DNA of 25,000 nucleotides from Asticcacaulis sp. UBA2476 (GCA_002342035.1 DDPE01000062.1:1-25000), one strand, 5' to 3'. Counted from the first letter of the stretch, positions 12,011 to 19,949 are shown. The notes: a model not told the origin generated them from the letters alone. Numbers and translations are program-made.

Positions 12011-12029
12011 ATATGAAATTATTTCATAT
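12011..12029. promoter_or_regulatory. Palindrome upstream of bacteriophytochrome gene
   Basis: ATATGAAA and TTTCATAT are perfect 8-base arms around TTA. It lies 56 bases before the phytochrome ATG, in the gap shared with the divergent Crp-type regulator. It looks like a dimeric regulator site, but which protein would bind is unknown. Confidence 0.5.
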
Positions 12030-12103
12030 AATCAACATTCAACCGCTCGCCTGAGCATCATAATTGAATATTTGCAGACCGTTATACATCTTTCCTAGGA
12101 ATT

Positions 12104-12125
12104 GTATGTGCACTTGTGCGCATAC
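12104..12125. promoter_or_regulatory. Operator-like palindrome upstream of Crp/Fnr-type gene
   Basis: GTATGTGCAC and GTGCGCATAC form 10-base arms with one mismatch around a TT centre. The site ends 32 bases before the ATG at 12158, a typical place for autoregulation by a Crp/Fnr-type protein. The half-sites differ from the E. coli CRP consensus, consistent with a divergent family member. Binding is inference. Confidence 0.55.
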
Positions 12126-12157
12126 CGGGTTTGTCAAAGGGAAACGGTGAGGCGAAC

Positions 12158-12931
12158 ATGATCAGGCGGTTGTCGGTAGGCAATGGCTATGGGGCCAGCG
12201 GAACAGGCCCTGATATAGGTGATAGCAATCTGTTGAAGGCGTTAAAAGCCGCCGACCGGGCGCTGCTGGAGCCGCATCTGGAACGCTTAAGCGTAGATGC
12301 CGGGACTGTGCTGGTTGAGGCTGGTGATAATGTCAAATATGCCTATTTTCCGTGCGGGCCGACGCTGGTTTCATTCATGGTCTTGTTGGATGATGCCCGC
12401 GGTGTGGAGACGGCGCTGGTCGGTCGCGAAGGGGCGGTCGGTGGCATTGTCAGTCAGGGGCGCCTACCCGCCTATGCGCGCGCGATGGTGCAGTTTTCGG
12501 GGCCTATGCTGCGTATTGACGCGGCGCAACTGGAAAAGGCTAAGGCTCAATCGGCCACCTTGCGCCATTTCTTTGCCCGTTACGCCGATTGTCTGCTGGC
12601 TCAGGTGTTTCAGGGGGTGGCCTGCAATGCTACCCATTCGATCGAGCAGCGCACCGCCAAATGGCTGTGTGCCGCCATTGACCGTACCGGCGACCATGAG
12701 GTGCCCCTGACGCAGGAACAACTGGCCGGAATGCTGGGGGTCGGGCGCAGCTATGTTGGCCGCGTGATCGGTGCCATGAAGCGGCGCGGCACGCTGGAGA
12801 CACTGCGCGGGCGGTTGCGCATTAAGGGCCTTGAGGAACTGGAGGGCCTGTCGTGCGGATGCAATCATCTGGTGCGCGCCCATTTCGAGGACGTGCTCAA
12901 GGGCGTTTATCCGTCTGAGGGGGAGGCCTAA
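12158..12931 (+). CDS. Crp/Fnr-family transcriptional regulator
   Basis: A 257-residue protein with an N-terminal cyclic-nucleotide-binding-like beta roll (LERLSVDAGTVLVEAGDNVKYAYFPCGP...) and a C-terminal winged helix (LTQEQLAGMLGVGRSYVGRVIGAMKRRGTLE). The HTH is clear, but the sensory domain lacks an obvious cAMP phosphate cassette and there is no Fnr-type N-terminal cysteine cluster, so the signal is unknown. The C-terminal tail SCGCNHLV contains two close cysteines and a histidine, which might bind metal or respond to redox state (speculative). The ATG at 12158 has a GTGAGG site upstream; an in-frame GTG at 12116 falls inside the palindrome and is less likely. The stop overlaps the convergent PIN-domain toxin gene by 4 bases. 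Confidence 0.85.
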   Translation: MIRRLSVGNGYGASGTGPDIGDSNLLKALKAADRALLEPHLERLSVDAGTVLVEAGDNVKYAYFPCGPTLVSFMVLLDDARGVETALVGREGAVGGIVSQGRLPAYARAMVQFSGPMLRIDAAQLEKAKAQSATLRHFFARYADCLLAQVFQGVACNATHSIEQRTAKWLCAAIDRTGDHEVPLTQEQLAGMLGVGRSYVGRVIGAMKRRGTLETLRGRLRIKGLEELEGLSCGCNHLVRAHFEDVLKGVYPSEGEA

Positions 12932-13428
12932 AACCGCAGGAACAGGTTGCGGAACCACATCGGGCCGGTTTTGGCCATCTGGCGCCAGTCTGCGCTGTCT
13001 TCGACGGCAATTTCAGGGGTGAAGCCCCACGGATTGAAGGTCTTGATACGGCTGGCCTTATAGGCGGCGGCATTGCGGGTCACCAGAACCAACCCATGTA
13101 CAGACGCCGTCGCCGCCATCAGCGCATCACGGCTGTCGCTGATGGCTAAGTGCGCGCGTTTTTTGGCGACCGCCGCATCAACCGACAGGATATGGCCATC
13201 AAAGGCCGTCATCACTTGATGATCCAGCCAGCCGCGCAGGGCCGCACCGGCGAGTTTATCGCGGGTGGTAAGCTGGGTGACGTGGGTTTCAAGTTCGATC
13301 AGGCTAAGGGCCGACATAAACAGGTTCTGGCGCGCTACGCCCCCCGCCCAGGTGGTCAGGCCCTTATCCGTCTGACCGGATTTTGCCTTGCGCAGTTCCA
13401 GAATGATGTGGGTATCGAGCAGGTACAT
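12928..13428 (-). CDS. PIN-domain toxin, VapC/FitB-like
   Basis: A 166-residue protein of the PIN RNase superfamily. The conserved acidic residues are visible: Asp5 in MYLLDTHIILELRK, Glu45 in SLIELETHV and Asp101 in SRDALMAATA, followed by the LVLVTRN strand near 115. VapC-type toxins cleave RNA, often tRNA or rRNA, when their antitoxin is degraded. It directly follows the Phd-type antitoxin gene; the antitoxin stop and toxin start share one base (TGATG), so translation is coupled. About 30 residues at the C terminus extend beyond the usual PIN core of about 130 residues and have no assigned role. Confidence 0.88.
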   Translation of the reverse strand: MYLLDTHIILELRKAKSGQTDKGLTTWAGGVARQNLFMSALSLIELETHVTQLTTRDKLAGAALRGWLDHQVMTAFDGHILSVDAAVAKKRAHLAISDSRDALMAATASVHGLVLVTRNAAAYKASRIKTFNPWGFTPEIAVEDSADWRQMAKTGPMWFRNLFLRF

Positions 13429-13685
13429 CAGAACTTAAGGCCGGACGATCCGGCCTTATCCCAGTCAGCGCCTGAATCCTCAGCAGTGGTCAGGGTCGAG
13501 GCCTCCGGCATGGCCAACAGATCGACAATGGTTTCGGTTTTTCCGGTCATGTGGCGAAAGGCCTCGAAGCTCATCAGGACGTGAGTCGGCCGCCCGCGGT
13601 CGGTAATATAGACCGGCTCAAGTCGAGCTTCGCGCTTGGCACGGCCGACATCCTGATTGAATTCGCGGCTGGTAAGGGTGGCCAT
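13428..13685 (-). CDS. Phd/YefM-family antitoxin
   Basis: An 85-residue protein. The N-terminal part (SREFNQDVGRAKREARLEPVYITDRGRPTHVLMSFEAF) is the Phd/YefM fold, which dimerises, binds DNA and represses its own operon. The C-terminal part after residue 50 is acidic and flexible, as expected for the segment that wraps the toxin. It is the first gene of a two-gene toxin-antitoxin operon with the PIN-domain toxin. Inverted repeats upstream (13700-13748) are candidate binding sites. No good Shine-Dalgarno is visible before the ATG. Confidence 0.88.
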   Translation of the reverse strand: MATLTSREFNQDVGRAKREARLEPVYITDRGRPTHVLMSFEAFRHMTGKTETIVDLLAMPEASTLTTAEDSGADWDKAGSSGLKF

Positions 13686-13699
13686 CAGGCGTAAAATCC

Positions 13700-13748
13700 G
13701 TAGCTACATAGATATATTGACGGCGCTGTCATGTAGCAATGTTACTAC
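13700..13748. promoter_or_regulatory. Candidate antitoxin operator repeats
   Basis: GTAGCTAC (13700-13707) is a perfect 8-base palindrome. GCTACAT (13703-13709) is repeated inverted as ATGTAGC (13731-13737), and GTAG...CTAC recurs at 13733-13748. The cluster begins 15 bases upstream of the antitoxin ATG, where Phd-type proteins usually bind their own promoter. The repeats are seen; the role is inferred. Confidence 0.5.
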
Positions 13749-13825
13749 GTTGTGTTGAATTGGCAACATAAATTTATCCAAGGAAAACAAAAGGCTAATT
13801 GGGCCCTATTTTCAAAATAAAAAGA

Positions 13826-13849
13826 TTGCACTTGGTTTTAAATGTGCAA
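13826..13849. promoter_or_regulatory. Inverted repeat upstream of CPA2 antiporter gene
   Basis: TTGCAC and GTGCAA flank a 12-base AT-rich centre, about 72 bases before the antiporter ATG. It could be a regulator site or part of the 5' leader. The remainder of the 236-base gap holds AT-rich sequence without a readable gene. Confidence 0.3.
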
Positions 13850-13921
13850 ACCCTGTGCGCTTCGGGAGGAAGCCGCGAGCGCTTTCCATAATTAAAAAAT
13901 CAAAGGGAACGGCTAACCGCC

Positions 13922-15292
13922 ATGTCTGCACAGCCTGCATCGCCTGATATATGGGCGCATACTATCGAAGTTATTACGACGACGCTTTCGGGCCACGGGC
14001 CAAACGGTGCCTTTACGCCGACCGATTTTAGCGTCCATTTTTTCCTTCAGCTCTGTCTGATCATATTTACCTGCCGTGTGGTGGGGTGGCTGGGGCAGCG
14101 GTTTCTGGGCCAGCCGCAAGTCGTTGGTGAAATGATCGCCGGTGTTGTTTTAGGCCCATCGCTTTTGGGTTTTTTGCTGCCTGAACTACAGGGCACCATC
14201 TTCCCCAAGGAAACCAAGAATGTGCTCTATGTCGGGGCGCAACTGGGCGTCGGGCTTTATATGTTTCTGGTCGGGACTTCGTTCCGTGCCGATCACTTTG
14301 CCAAAAAAGGCAAAAGCGCCATGGCAGTGTCCCTATCCGGCATAACTGTGCCGTTCCTGATGGCGATCCTGATTACGCCGTGGCTGATGACGGTGCCGGG
14401 CCTGTTTGCCGAAGGTATTTCGCAGTTTAACGCGACCCTGTTCCTGGGGGCCTGTATCGCGCTGACCGCGTTTCCAATGCTGGCGCGTATTATCAATGAG
14501 CGCGGCCTTGCCAATTCGTCGCTGGGGACTTTGTCACTGACGGCGGGCGCGTTTGATGATGCCGTGTCGTGGTGCGTGCTGGCGGTGGTGCTGGCGACCT
14601 TTGGAGGAGGCCCCGGTGTGGCGGTCGTGGCGATTGTCGGCGGTGTGGCGTGGACTATCTTTGTGGTCACGATCGGCAAGCGCTTGCTGGCGCCACTGGG
14701 TCGCATGGTCGAGCGCGACGGCGAGATGAGCTATTCGGTGCTGGCGATCACCCTGATGGCGTTTTTCATTTCGGCCTTTGTCATGGACGCCGTCGGTATC
14801 CATGCCATCTTCGGCGGCTTTATTCTTGGGGTCGTTATGCCGCGCGGCAAGTTTGCTGAGGAGCTGAAAAAGAAGGTTGAGCCGCTGGCCGTTATCATGC
14901 TGCTGCCGATGTTCTTTACCTATTCGGGCCTGAATACACGCCTCGATATGGTCAACAGCGTGCAATTGCTGGTGATTGCTCTGGCCATTCTGGCCGTGTC
15001 TGTTCTGGCCAAGTTCGGTGCCTGCTATGCCGCCGCGCGTCTGTCAGGTGAGGATAACCGCACGGCCTTGGGGATCGGCGCGCTGATGAACTCACGCGGC
15101 CTAATGGAATTGATCATCATCAATATCGGCCTGCAAAAAGGCATTATCGGGCCGGCGCTGTTCTCGATGCTGGTGCTGATGGCGATTGTCACCACGGTCA
15201 TGGCATCCCCTCTGTTTGAGGCGGTTTATGGTAAAAAGGCTCGCGAAAGCGGTGAGCTGGATGCCGTGCCCGATAACTCGGCCAGCAGTTAA
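13922..15292 (+). CDS. CPA2-family cation/proton antiporter (KefB-like membrane domain)
   Basis: A 456-residue inner-membrane protein with roughly 12-13 hydrophobic helices, of the Na+/H+ exchanger (CPA2) family. Typical segments are GQPQVVGEMIAGVVLGPSLLG near the N terminus, then LGVGLYMFLVGTSF, and the ion-binding helix GAFDDAVSW with Asp212-Asp213. The conserved NSRGLMELI segment near the C terminus is also present. No TrkA-N (RCK) regulatory domain follows, so unlike KefB/KefC there is no cytoplasmic nucleotide-binding part. The transported ion (Na+ or K+) cannot be told from sequence. No strong ribosome binding site lies close to the ATG. The gene stands alone. Confidence 0.9.
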   Translation: MSAQPASPDIWAHTIEVITTTLSGHGPNGAFTPTDFSVHFFLQLCLIIFTCRVVGWLGQRFLGQPQVVGEMIAGVVLGPSLLGFLLPELQGTIFPKETKNVLYVGAQLGVGLYMFLVGTSFRADHFAKKGKSAMAVSLSGITVPFLMAILITPWLMTVPGLFAEGISQFNATLFLGACIALTAFPMLARIINERGLANSSLGTLSLTAGAFDDAVSWCVLAVVLATFGGGPGVAVVAIVGGVAWTIFVVTIGKRLLAPLGRMVERDGEMSYSVLAITLMAFFISAFVMDAVGIHAIFGGFILGVVMPRGKFAEELKKKVEPLAVIMLLPMFFTYSGLNTRLDMVNSVQLLVIALAILAVSVLAKFGACYAAARLSGEDNRTALGIGALMNSRGLMELIIINIGLQKGIIGPALFSMLVLMAIVTTVMASPLFEAVYGKKARESGELDAVPDNSASS

Positions 15293-15306
15293 AAATCAAC
15301 ATTTTT

Positions 15307-15340
15307 AGGGACTTGTATCCGGTGTATGGCTACAGTCCCT
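15307..15340 (+). terminator. Possible terminator after CPA2 antiporter gene
   Basis: AGGGAC-T-TGTA pairs with TACA-GTCCCT (one bulge) around a 13-base loop, 15 bases after the antiporter stop. Only three T residues follow before an A-run, so intrinsic termination would be weak. Confidence 0.4.
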
Positions 15341-15403
15341 TTAAAAAACTGACGGGTTTTAAGTGAATCGTAAGGCCCGCGTCCTATAGTTCCTCCTGTG
15401 TAA

Positions 15404-15416
15404 CGAAAGCGTTTCG
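15404..15416. promoter_or_regulatory. Small palindrome upstream of porin gene
   Basis: CGAAA-GCG-TTTCG is a perfect 5-base inverted repeat about 75 bases upstream of the porin ATG. It lies after a TATAGT -10-like hexamer (15385-15390). It could be an operator or leader element. The half-site resembles those of LacI-type sugar regulators, but this is only suggestive. Confidence 0.3.
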
Positions 15417-15491
15417 CGGTCTCTCTACGGAGGCATGAAGCGCTTTTTTCTTTGCTTTACCGCATCCGGGGTCGGGTGCCAGGAGAACAGT

Positions 15492-16703
15492 ATGTTCCGT
15501 CGTTTCCTTGTGACGGCTGCCGCGTTTACGGCAACCTATGCACCTGCCAGTGCGCAAACTTTCAGCGAAGCCTTAGCCGCCTCAAAGCCCATTCTCGAAT
15601 CCCGGCTGCGGTCGGAAACCAATGATCAGGCGGGCTTGCAAAAGGCCGAAGCCCTGACCTGGCGCAACCGTATCGGCTTTCAGAGCGGCGAATTCAATAA
15701 GCTCAAGCTGCTGGTCGAATTCGAAGACGTGCGCGCGCTTAAGGACGATTACAATTCCGGCACCAATGGCAAGACGACCTTTGCCGGTGTGGGCGATCCC
15801 GAAGGCACCGAGCTTAATCGCCTGCAACTGACGTGGACACCCAACAAAGCCGCAACCTTTATCGCGGGTCGCCAGCGTATCGTGCTTGATGATGGCCGGT
15901 TTGTTGGCAATTCTGGCTGGCGTCAGGATGAGCAGACCTTTGATGCCTTGCGCGGGGATTTCAAGCACGGCAAATGGGCGGTGACCTATGCCTATCTGTC
16001 TAAGGTCAACCGCACGCAGGCTGAGGCTGCCGACTGGGATTCAGACAGCCATCTTATCAATGTCGCTTACGCCTATAGCCCGGCGCTTAAGGTTCAGGTC
16101 TATGACTATGCGCTAGATTTCGAGGGGGCTCCGGCCAATTCGACCAATACTCTGGGCGCGCGCGTCAGCGGTGAAAAGAGCCTGACGCGCATAAAACTGA
16201 CCTACGCCGCCCACTATGCCAGCCAAAAGGATTACGGCAATAATCCGGCGGATTTCGATCTGAACAGCTTTAGCTTTGACGGTGGTTTGACCCACGGTAT
16301 CGCCACCGTGCGCGTGGGTTATGAAAGCCTTGAGGGCAATGGCGTGCGCGGGTTTATTACCCCCATCGCCAGCAATCACGGCTTCCGCGGCTGGGCAGAT
16401 GCGTTCAGCACGGCGGGTAATAAGACCATGCCTGCGGGGCTGGTTGACCGCAATATTGGTATAGTCCTGACGCCTGAAAGTCCGGTGAACTTCTTCAAAA
16501 AACCCGCCCTGACCCTGATCTACCGCGAGTTCGAGACCGAGACGACCGGGCTGGCTGTGGGCAGCGAGTGGGATGCTATGGCGACTACGGATCTGACCAA
16601 GAACCTGAGCCTGATGCTGAAATATGCCGACTTTGAACGCGATGGCCCGCCTATGCCCGCCTCACGCACCAAGGTCTGGGTGGCGCTGGAATATAAGCTT
16701 TAA
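15492..16703 (+). CDS. Outer-membrane porin of the alginate-export type
   Basis: A 403-residue beta-barrel protein. The signal peptide MFRRFLVTAAAFTATYAPASAQ and the AGGAGA ribosome binding site fix the start at 15492; an in-frame ATG 57 bases earlier would give an unlikely N-terminal extension. The mature part is made of alternating amphipathic strands with many aromatic residues. The segments RNRIGFQSG, LLVEFEDVRAL, NRLQLTWTPN, AGRQRIVLDDGRFVGNSGWRQDEQTFDAL and LTLIYREFETE are typical of the Alginate_exp porin family. The chain ends with a barrel-like strand (KVWVALEYKL). It probably forms a channel for small solutes; despite the family name nothing nearby points to alginate. Confidence 0.82.
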   Translation: MFRRFLVTAAAFTATYAPASAQTFSEALAASKPILESRLRSETNDQAGLQKAEALTWRNRIGFQSGEFNKLKLLVEFEDVRALKDDYNSGTNGKTTFAGVGDPEGTELNRLQLTWTPNKAATFIAGRQRIVLDDGRFVGNSGWRQDEQTFDALRGDFKHGKWAVTYAYLSKVNRTQAEAADWDSDSHLINVAYAYSPALKVQVYDYALDFEGAPANSTNTLGARVSGEKSLTRIKLTYAAHYASQKDYGNNPADFDLNSFSFDGGLTHGIATVRVGYESLEGNGVRGFITPIASNHGFRGWADAFSTAGNKTMPAGLVDRNIGIVLTPESPVNFFKKPALTLIYREFETETTGLAVGSEWDAMATTDLTKNLSLMLKYADFERDGPPMPASRTKVWVALEYKL

Positions 16704-16716
16704 AATCTTTTGCTAA

Positions 16717-16754
16717 GCCGCCATTGCGGCGGCGGCCAAGGTGGCGTAGCCACC
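16717..16754. terminator. Two hairpins between convergent porin and halogenase genes
   Basis: GCCGC-CATT-GCGGC (16717-16730) and GGTGGC-GTA-GCCACC (16740-16754) lie between two convergent stops. A short T-rich stretch (16706-16711) precedes them on the plus strand, but no T-run follows, so termination may depend on other factors or the element may be an extragenic repeat. Confidence 0.4.
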
Positions 16755-16772
16755 GCCCGGCGAGGGACTAAA

Positions 16773-18326
16773 CTATGCCGCCGTCTCGCTAAAACCCTGA
16801 TCATAGATCTGACGGATCAGGGCGCGGTGGGACGGCAGGTCTTTTGTGGCGCGTTCCCCGAATGAGATGATACGGGCAAACACGCGTTCGGCTTCGGCCG
16901 CATTGGGGAAGTTGGACCGGCCCCCCGACAGGTCGGTCTTAAAGCCCATCCCGTAGAGAATGTACTGGTAGTTAAAGAACGCAAACGATTCCAGATCGAG
17001 CAGGAAATCAAACCGGTTCGGCGGGCGGTAGCGCCATTGCTCAAGCAATTCACTTAAGCGTTCGGGCACGGACGCAGACTGGGTATTGTCGCGCCAGAAC
17101 GGTTCCTCGCGCTGGCTTAAAGTATAGTGCAGTTTCAGGAAATTGATGATGTTGTCATAGCGTTTGACCATCAGCTCATTAAAGCGCGCGGCGGGGGCAT
17201 CGATCGGGCCATTGTGCGGGAACAGTTCAGCAATCATGCTGATAGCCACTTCGATCATCACCACGCCGGTCGATTCCAGCGGCTCCATAAACCCGCCCGA
17301 CAGACCCACGGCTACGCAGTTCTTAACCCACTGAGTGGTGCGATAACCCGGCTCAAACGGGATGACGCGGGTTTGTAATTCATAGGATTTGGGGCCGATG
17401 TAGCGGCGCAGCGTCGCTTCGGCCTGAGTATCCGTGGTGTGATCGCTGGAATAGACATAGCCGATGCCACGCATCCCATCGAGGCCGATATCCCAGGTCC
17501 AGCCCGCTTCGTGCGCGGTAGAAACCGTGTAGCTTTCTATCGGCGCATCGGGTTTATCATAAGGGATTTTGCAGGTGATGGCGCGATTGGTAAAAAGATA
17601 TTGCCGCACAGAATGAAACGGCGCGGCCAGCGCCTTGCCGATCAGTTCCGCGCGAAAGCCGGTGCAGTCGATGTAGAGATCGGCGGTGAGCGCGCCGTGC
17701 TCATGGGTCAAAATCCGGTCAATCGCACCGGTATTATCCAACTCAACGCTCTTGAGGGTGCCGCTTAGGTGACGCACGCCCAAGTCCCTGGCCCGTTCGG
17801 CCAGCACATGGGCCAGTTTCACCGAATCGAAATGGTAGGCGTAATTGAGCGGCCCGGTAAAATCGCCTTCGTGGGGGCGTTTGGGGGCACGCTGAGCTTC
17901 GGCGACGCGCTTTTGAAAGGTTACCGCCTGCGCAAACGGCAGGCGGGTCGCTTCTTCCTGCAACAGCCAGTAGGGCAGGAGGCCCGCCCCTTCGGTGTAG
18001 AATGGGGCTTCAAAGGGGTGAAAATAATGCTCGTGCTGGCCGTTTTGCGGCGTCTTGACCCAGTCGGCAAAGCGGATGCCCTGCTTAAAGGTGGCTGAGG
18101 TCTGGCGCATGAACTGGGCTTCGTCGATGCCCAGAAATTTCAAGGTATTGCGGATGGTCGGGAACGTGCCTTCGCCGACGCCGATAATCCCGATGTCAGC
18201 CGATTCCAGCAGTGTGATATTGAGTTGCTGCTGCTCGCCAATATCAAAAAATTTGGCGAGGTAAGCCGCCGCCAGCCATCCGGCGGTGCCGCCGCCAACA
18301 ATCAGAATGTTCCGCTTAGAGTTCAT
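16773..18326 (-). CDS. Flavin-dependent tryptophan-halogenase family protein
   Basis: A 517-residue FAD enzyme. The dinucleotide motif GGGTAGW (11-17) binds reduced FAD. Lys81, in SATFKQGIRFADW, matches the catalytic lysine that carries hypohalous acid. Glu351, in FMEPLESTG, matches the active-site glutamate. The length fits tryptophan halogenases (about 510-540 residues). The family WxWxIP motif, which sets halogenases apart from monooxygenases, appears here as WTWDIG, with Gly for Pro. A flavin reductase partner would be needed and is not in the window. In Caulobacterales such proteins are often near TonB-dependent receptors; none is present here. The substrate is unknown, and tryptophan should not be assumed. 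Confidence 0.88.
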   Translation of the reverse strand: MNSKRNILIVGGGTAGWLAAAYLAKFFDIGEQQQLNITLLESADIGIIGVGEGTFPTIRNTLKFLGIDEAQFMRQTSATFKQGIRFADWVKTPQNGQHEHYFHPFEAPFYTEGAGLLPYWLLQEEATRLPFAQAVTFQKRVAEAQRAPKRPHEGDFTGPLNYAYHFDSVKLAHVLAERARDLGVRHLSGTLKSVELDNTGAIDRILTHEHGALTADLYIDCTGFRAELIGKALAAPFHSVRQYLFTNRAITCKIPYDKPDAPIESYTVSTAHEAGWTWDIGLDGMRGIGYVYSSDHTTDTQAEATLRRYIGPKSYELQTRVIPFEPGYRTTQWVKNCVAVGLSGGFMEPLESTGVVMIEVAISMIAELFPHNGPIDAPAARFNELMVKRYDNIINFLKLHYTLSQREEPFWRDNTQSASVPERLSELLEQWRYRPPNRFDFLLDLESFAFFNYQYILYGMGFKTDLSGGRSNFPNAAEAERVFARIISFGERATKDLPSHRALIRQIYDQGFSETAA

Positions 18327-18367
18327 CCGCGAAACATAGCTTGGTTTTCATGCGGGAGAAAGCCGGT

Positions 18368-18601
18368 TTAGTTTACGCCCACCGCCTGAGTTGACGCGGG
18401 GTCTGAGATCGAACCTTCATGGTTATCCTGATAGACCGCATCGGCAGCATTATTGGTCGTGCTCGAGGGGTTAATCGCCGTAAAGGCAATCAGCAGGCCG
18501 ACAACCAAAGCTACCGCTGTGATAATCACCCACGGAAAGCCTCTGACCGGTGGCTTGCCGGGTTCGTCCGTATCTATGTGGTTTGGGTCATTAGGGGCCA
18601 T
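18368..18601 (-). CDS. Small single-helix membrane protein (hypothetical)
   Basis: A 77-residue protein: a polar, proline-rich N terminus (MAPNDPNHIDTDEPGKPP), one hydrophobic helix near residues 23-42 (PWVIITAVALVVGLLIAFTA) and a polar, likely periplasmic tail. An AAGGAG ribosome binding site lies 7 bases before the ATG. That site sits inside the 3' arm of a possible hairpin (18611-18651), so translation could be controlled. It lies 41 bases downstream of no gene on its own strand and 166 bases from the divergent nhaA; the halogenase follows it on the same strand. No family is recognised. Confidence 0.7.
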   Translation of the reverse strand: MAPNDPNHIDTDEPGKPPVRGFPWVIITAVALVVGLLIAFTAINPSSTTNNAADAVYQDNHEGSISDPASTQAVGVN

Positions 18602-18610
18602 TTCGTCTCT

Positions 18611-18651
18611 CCTTATGGGTTTTAGATAATTATGCGCTCCCTTCCATAAGG
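18611..18651 (-). promoter_or_regulatory. Leader hairpin covering a ribosome binding site
   Basis: Read on the minus strand, CCTTATGG (18651-18644) pairs exactly with CCATAAGG (18618-18611) across a 25-base loop. The last four bases of the second arm are part of the AAGGAG site of the 77-residue gene. An 8-base stem could therefore hide the ribosome binding site. Confidence 0.45.
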
Positions 18652-18767
18652 TGTCAGTGCGATGTCATCAGTCACAAATAAGCGGACGATATGGCCCGAA
18701 AAAGGGTGACCTGACGGCAAATACCCTTATGATAATCCGTCAATATTGAGACCATAAAAGGCCCGCC

Positions 18768-19949
18768 ATGATCCGCAAAACCCTCACTATGACCGCCTCC
18801 TTCCTCAAAAGCGAAGCCGCGGGCGGCTTGATCCTGATGGCAGCCGCCGTGGCGGCAATGATCGTTGCCAATTCACCGCTGTCTGAGGATTATTTCCACC
18901 TGCTGCATGTCTATGTGGCGGGTTTGAGCCTCCAGCATTGGATCAATGATGCCCTGATGGCGATCTTTTTCCTGATGGTAGGTCTTGAGATCAAGCGTGA
19001 GGTGCTGACGGGGCAATTATCGACCTGGTCGCGGCGGGCACTGCCGGGGATTGCGGCCCTGGGTGGGGTGGTGGCACCGGCGCTGATCTATGTCGGTATC
19101 AATTCAGGTTCACCTGAGTCTTTACGCGGTTGGGCGATCCCGACGGCGACCGATATTGCCTTTGCTCTGGGCGTGCTGGCGCTTTTGGGATCGCGGGTGC
19201 CTGTGGCGCTGAAGGTCTTTCTGACGGCGCTGGCGATCATCGATGATCTGGCGGCCGTAATCATTATCGCCATTTTCTATACGGCTGATCTGAACCTTCA
19301 GATGCTGGGGGTGGCGGGCGCGATGCTGGTACTGCTGTTCCTAATGAACCGCTTTAAGGTCAAATCTCTGTGGCTTTATCTGGCGGTCGGCGCGGTACTG
19401 TGGTGGTTTGTCTATAAGTCGGGCGTTCATGCGACGCTTGCCGGGGTGGCGACGGCGCTGTTTATCCCGCTGCACACCCATAAGGGCGCGCATGATGACC
19501 ACCATTCACCGCTGGTGCGCCTTGAGCACGCCCTGCATAAGCCGGTGGCGTTCCTGATCGTGCCGATCTTTGGCTTTGCCAATGCCGGGGTGTCGCTGGC
19601 GGGATTTTCATGGGAGGCGCTGCTGCTGCCCATTCCGCTCGGTGTGGCCGCCGGTTTGTTTTTGGGTAAGCAGATAGGCGTGTTTGCGGCAGCGTTTTTA
19701 GCCATCAAAAGCGGACTGGCACCCATGCCCAAGGACACGAGCTGGTCGCAGATTTACGGACTGTCGCTGCTGTGCGGGATCGGCTTTACCATGAGCCTGT
19801 TTATCGGTCTGCTAGCCTTCCCAAACCACCCGGAAGCACAGGATGCGGTCAAGATCGGCGTGCTGATGGGCTCGATCCTGTCGGGCGTGATCGGCTATAT
19901 CGTGCTCAGTTTCTTCGGAAAGAAAAAGGCGTCACCGGCCCTGCCATAA
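18768..19949 (+). CDS. nhaA: Na+/H+ antiporter NhaA
   Basis: A 393-residue inner-membrane antiporter that exports Na+ (or Li+) in exchange for two protons. Family marks are FLKSEAAGGLILMAAAVAAM at the N terminus, FFLMVGLEIKREVLTGQLS, PTATDIAFALGVLALLG and the ion-binding pair Asp159-Asp160 in ALAIIDDLAAVIII. The C-terminal part has FGFANAGVSLAG and LCGIGFTMSLFIG. The length matches E. coli NhaA (388 residues). A histidine-rich loop (HTHKGAHDDHHSP, about 238-250) is longer than usual and could contribute to pH sensing (speculative). AAGG lies about 8 bases before the ATG. The end overlaps the convergent esterase gene by 18 bases. Confidence 0.95.
   Translation: MIRKTLTMTASFLKSEAAGGLILMAAAVAAMIVANSPLSEDYFHLLHVYVAGLSLQHWINDALMAIFFLMVGLEIKREVLTGQLSTWSRRALPGIAALGGVVAPALIYVGINSGSPESLRGWAIPTATDIAFALGVLALLGSRVPVALKVFLTALAIIDDLAAVIIIAIFYTADLNLQMLGVAGAMLVLLFLMNRFKVKSLWLYLAVGAVLWWFVYKSGVHATLAGVATALFIPLHTHKGAHDDHHSPLVRLEHALHKPVAFLIVPIFGFANAGVSLAGFSWEALLLPIPLGVAAGLFLGKQIGVFAAAFLAIKSGLAPMPKDTSWSQIYGLSLLCGIGFTMSLFIGLLAFPNHPEAQDAVKIGVLMGSILSGVIGYIVLSFFGKKKASPALP

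Noticed and set aside
12116..12157. GTG start for the Crp/Fnr-type gene
   Set aside because: It falls inside the 22-base palindrome and lacks a ribosome binding site, whereas the ATG at 12158 has one.
13422..13434. Separate transcription of the toxin gene from its own promoter
   Set aside because: The toxin ATG shares a base with the antitoxin stop, and no promoter-like or ribosome binding sequence distinct from the antitoxin gene stands out.
15435..15491. Upstream ATG for the porin gene
   Set aside because: It would add 19 residues before a clear signal peptide; AGGAGA is correctly spaced to the ATG at 15492.
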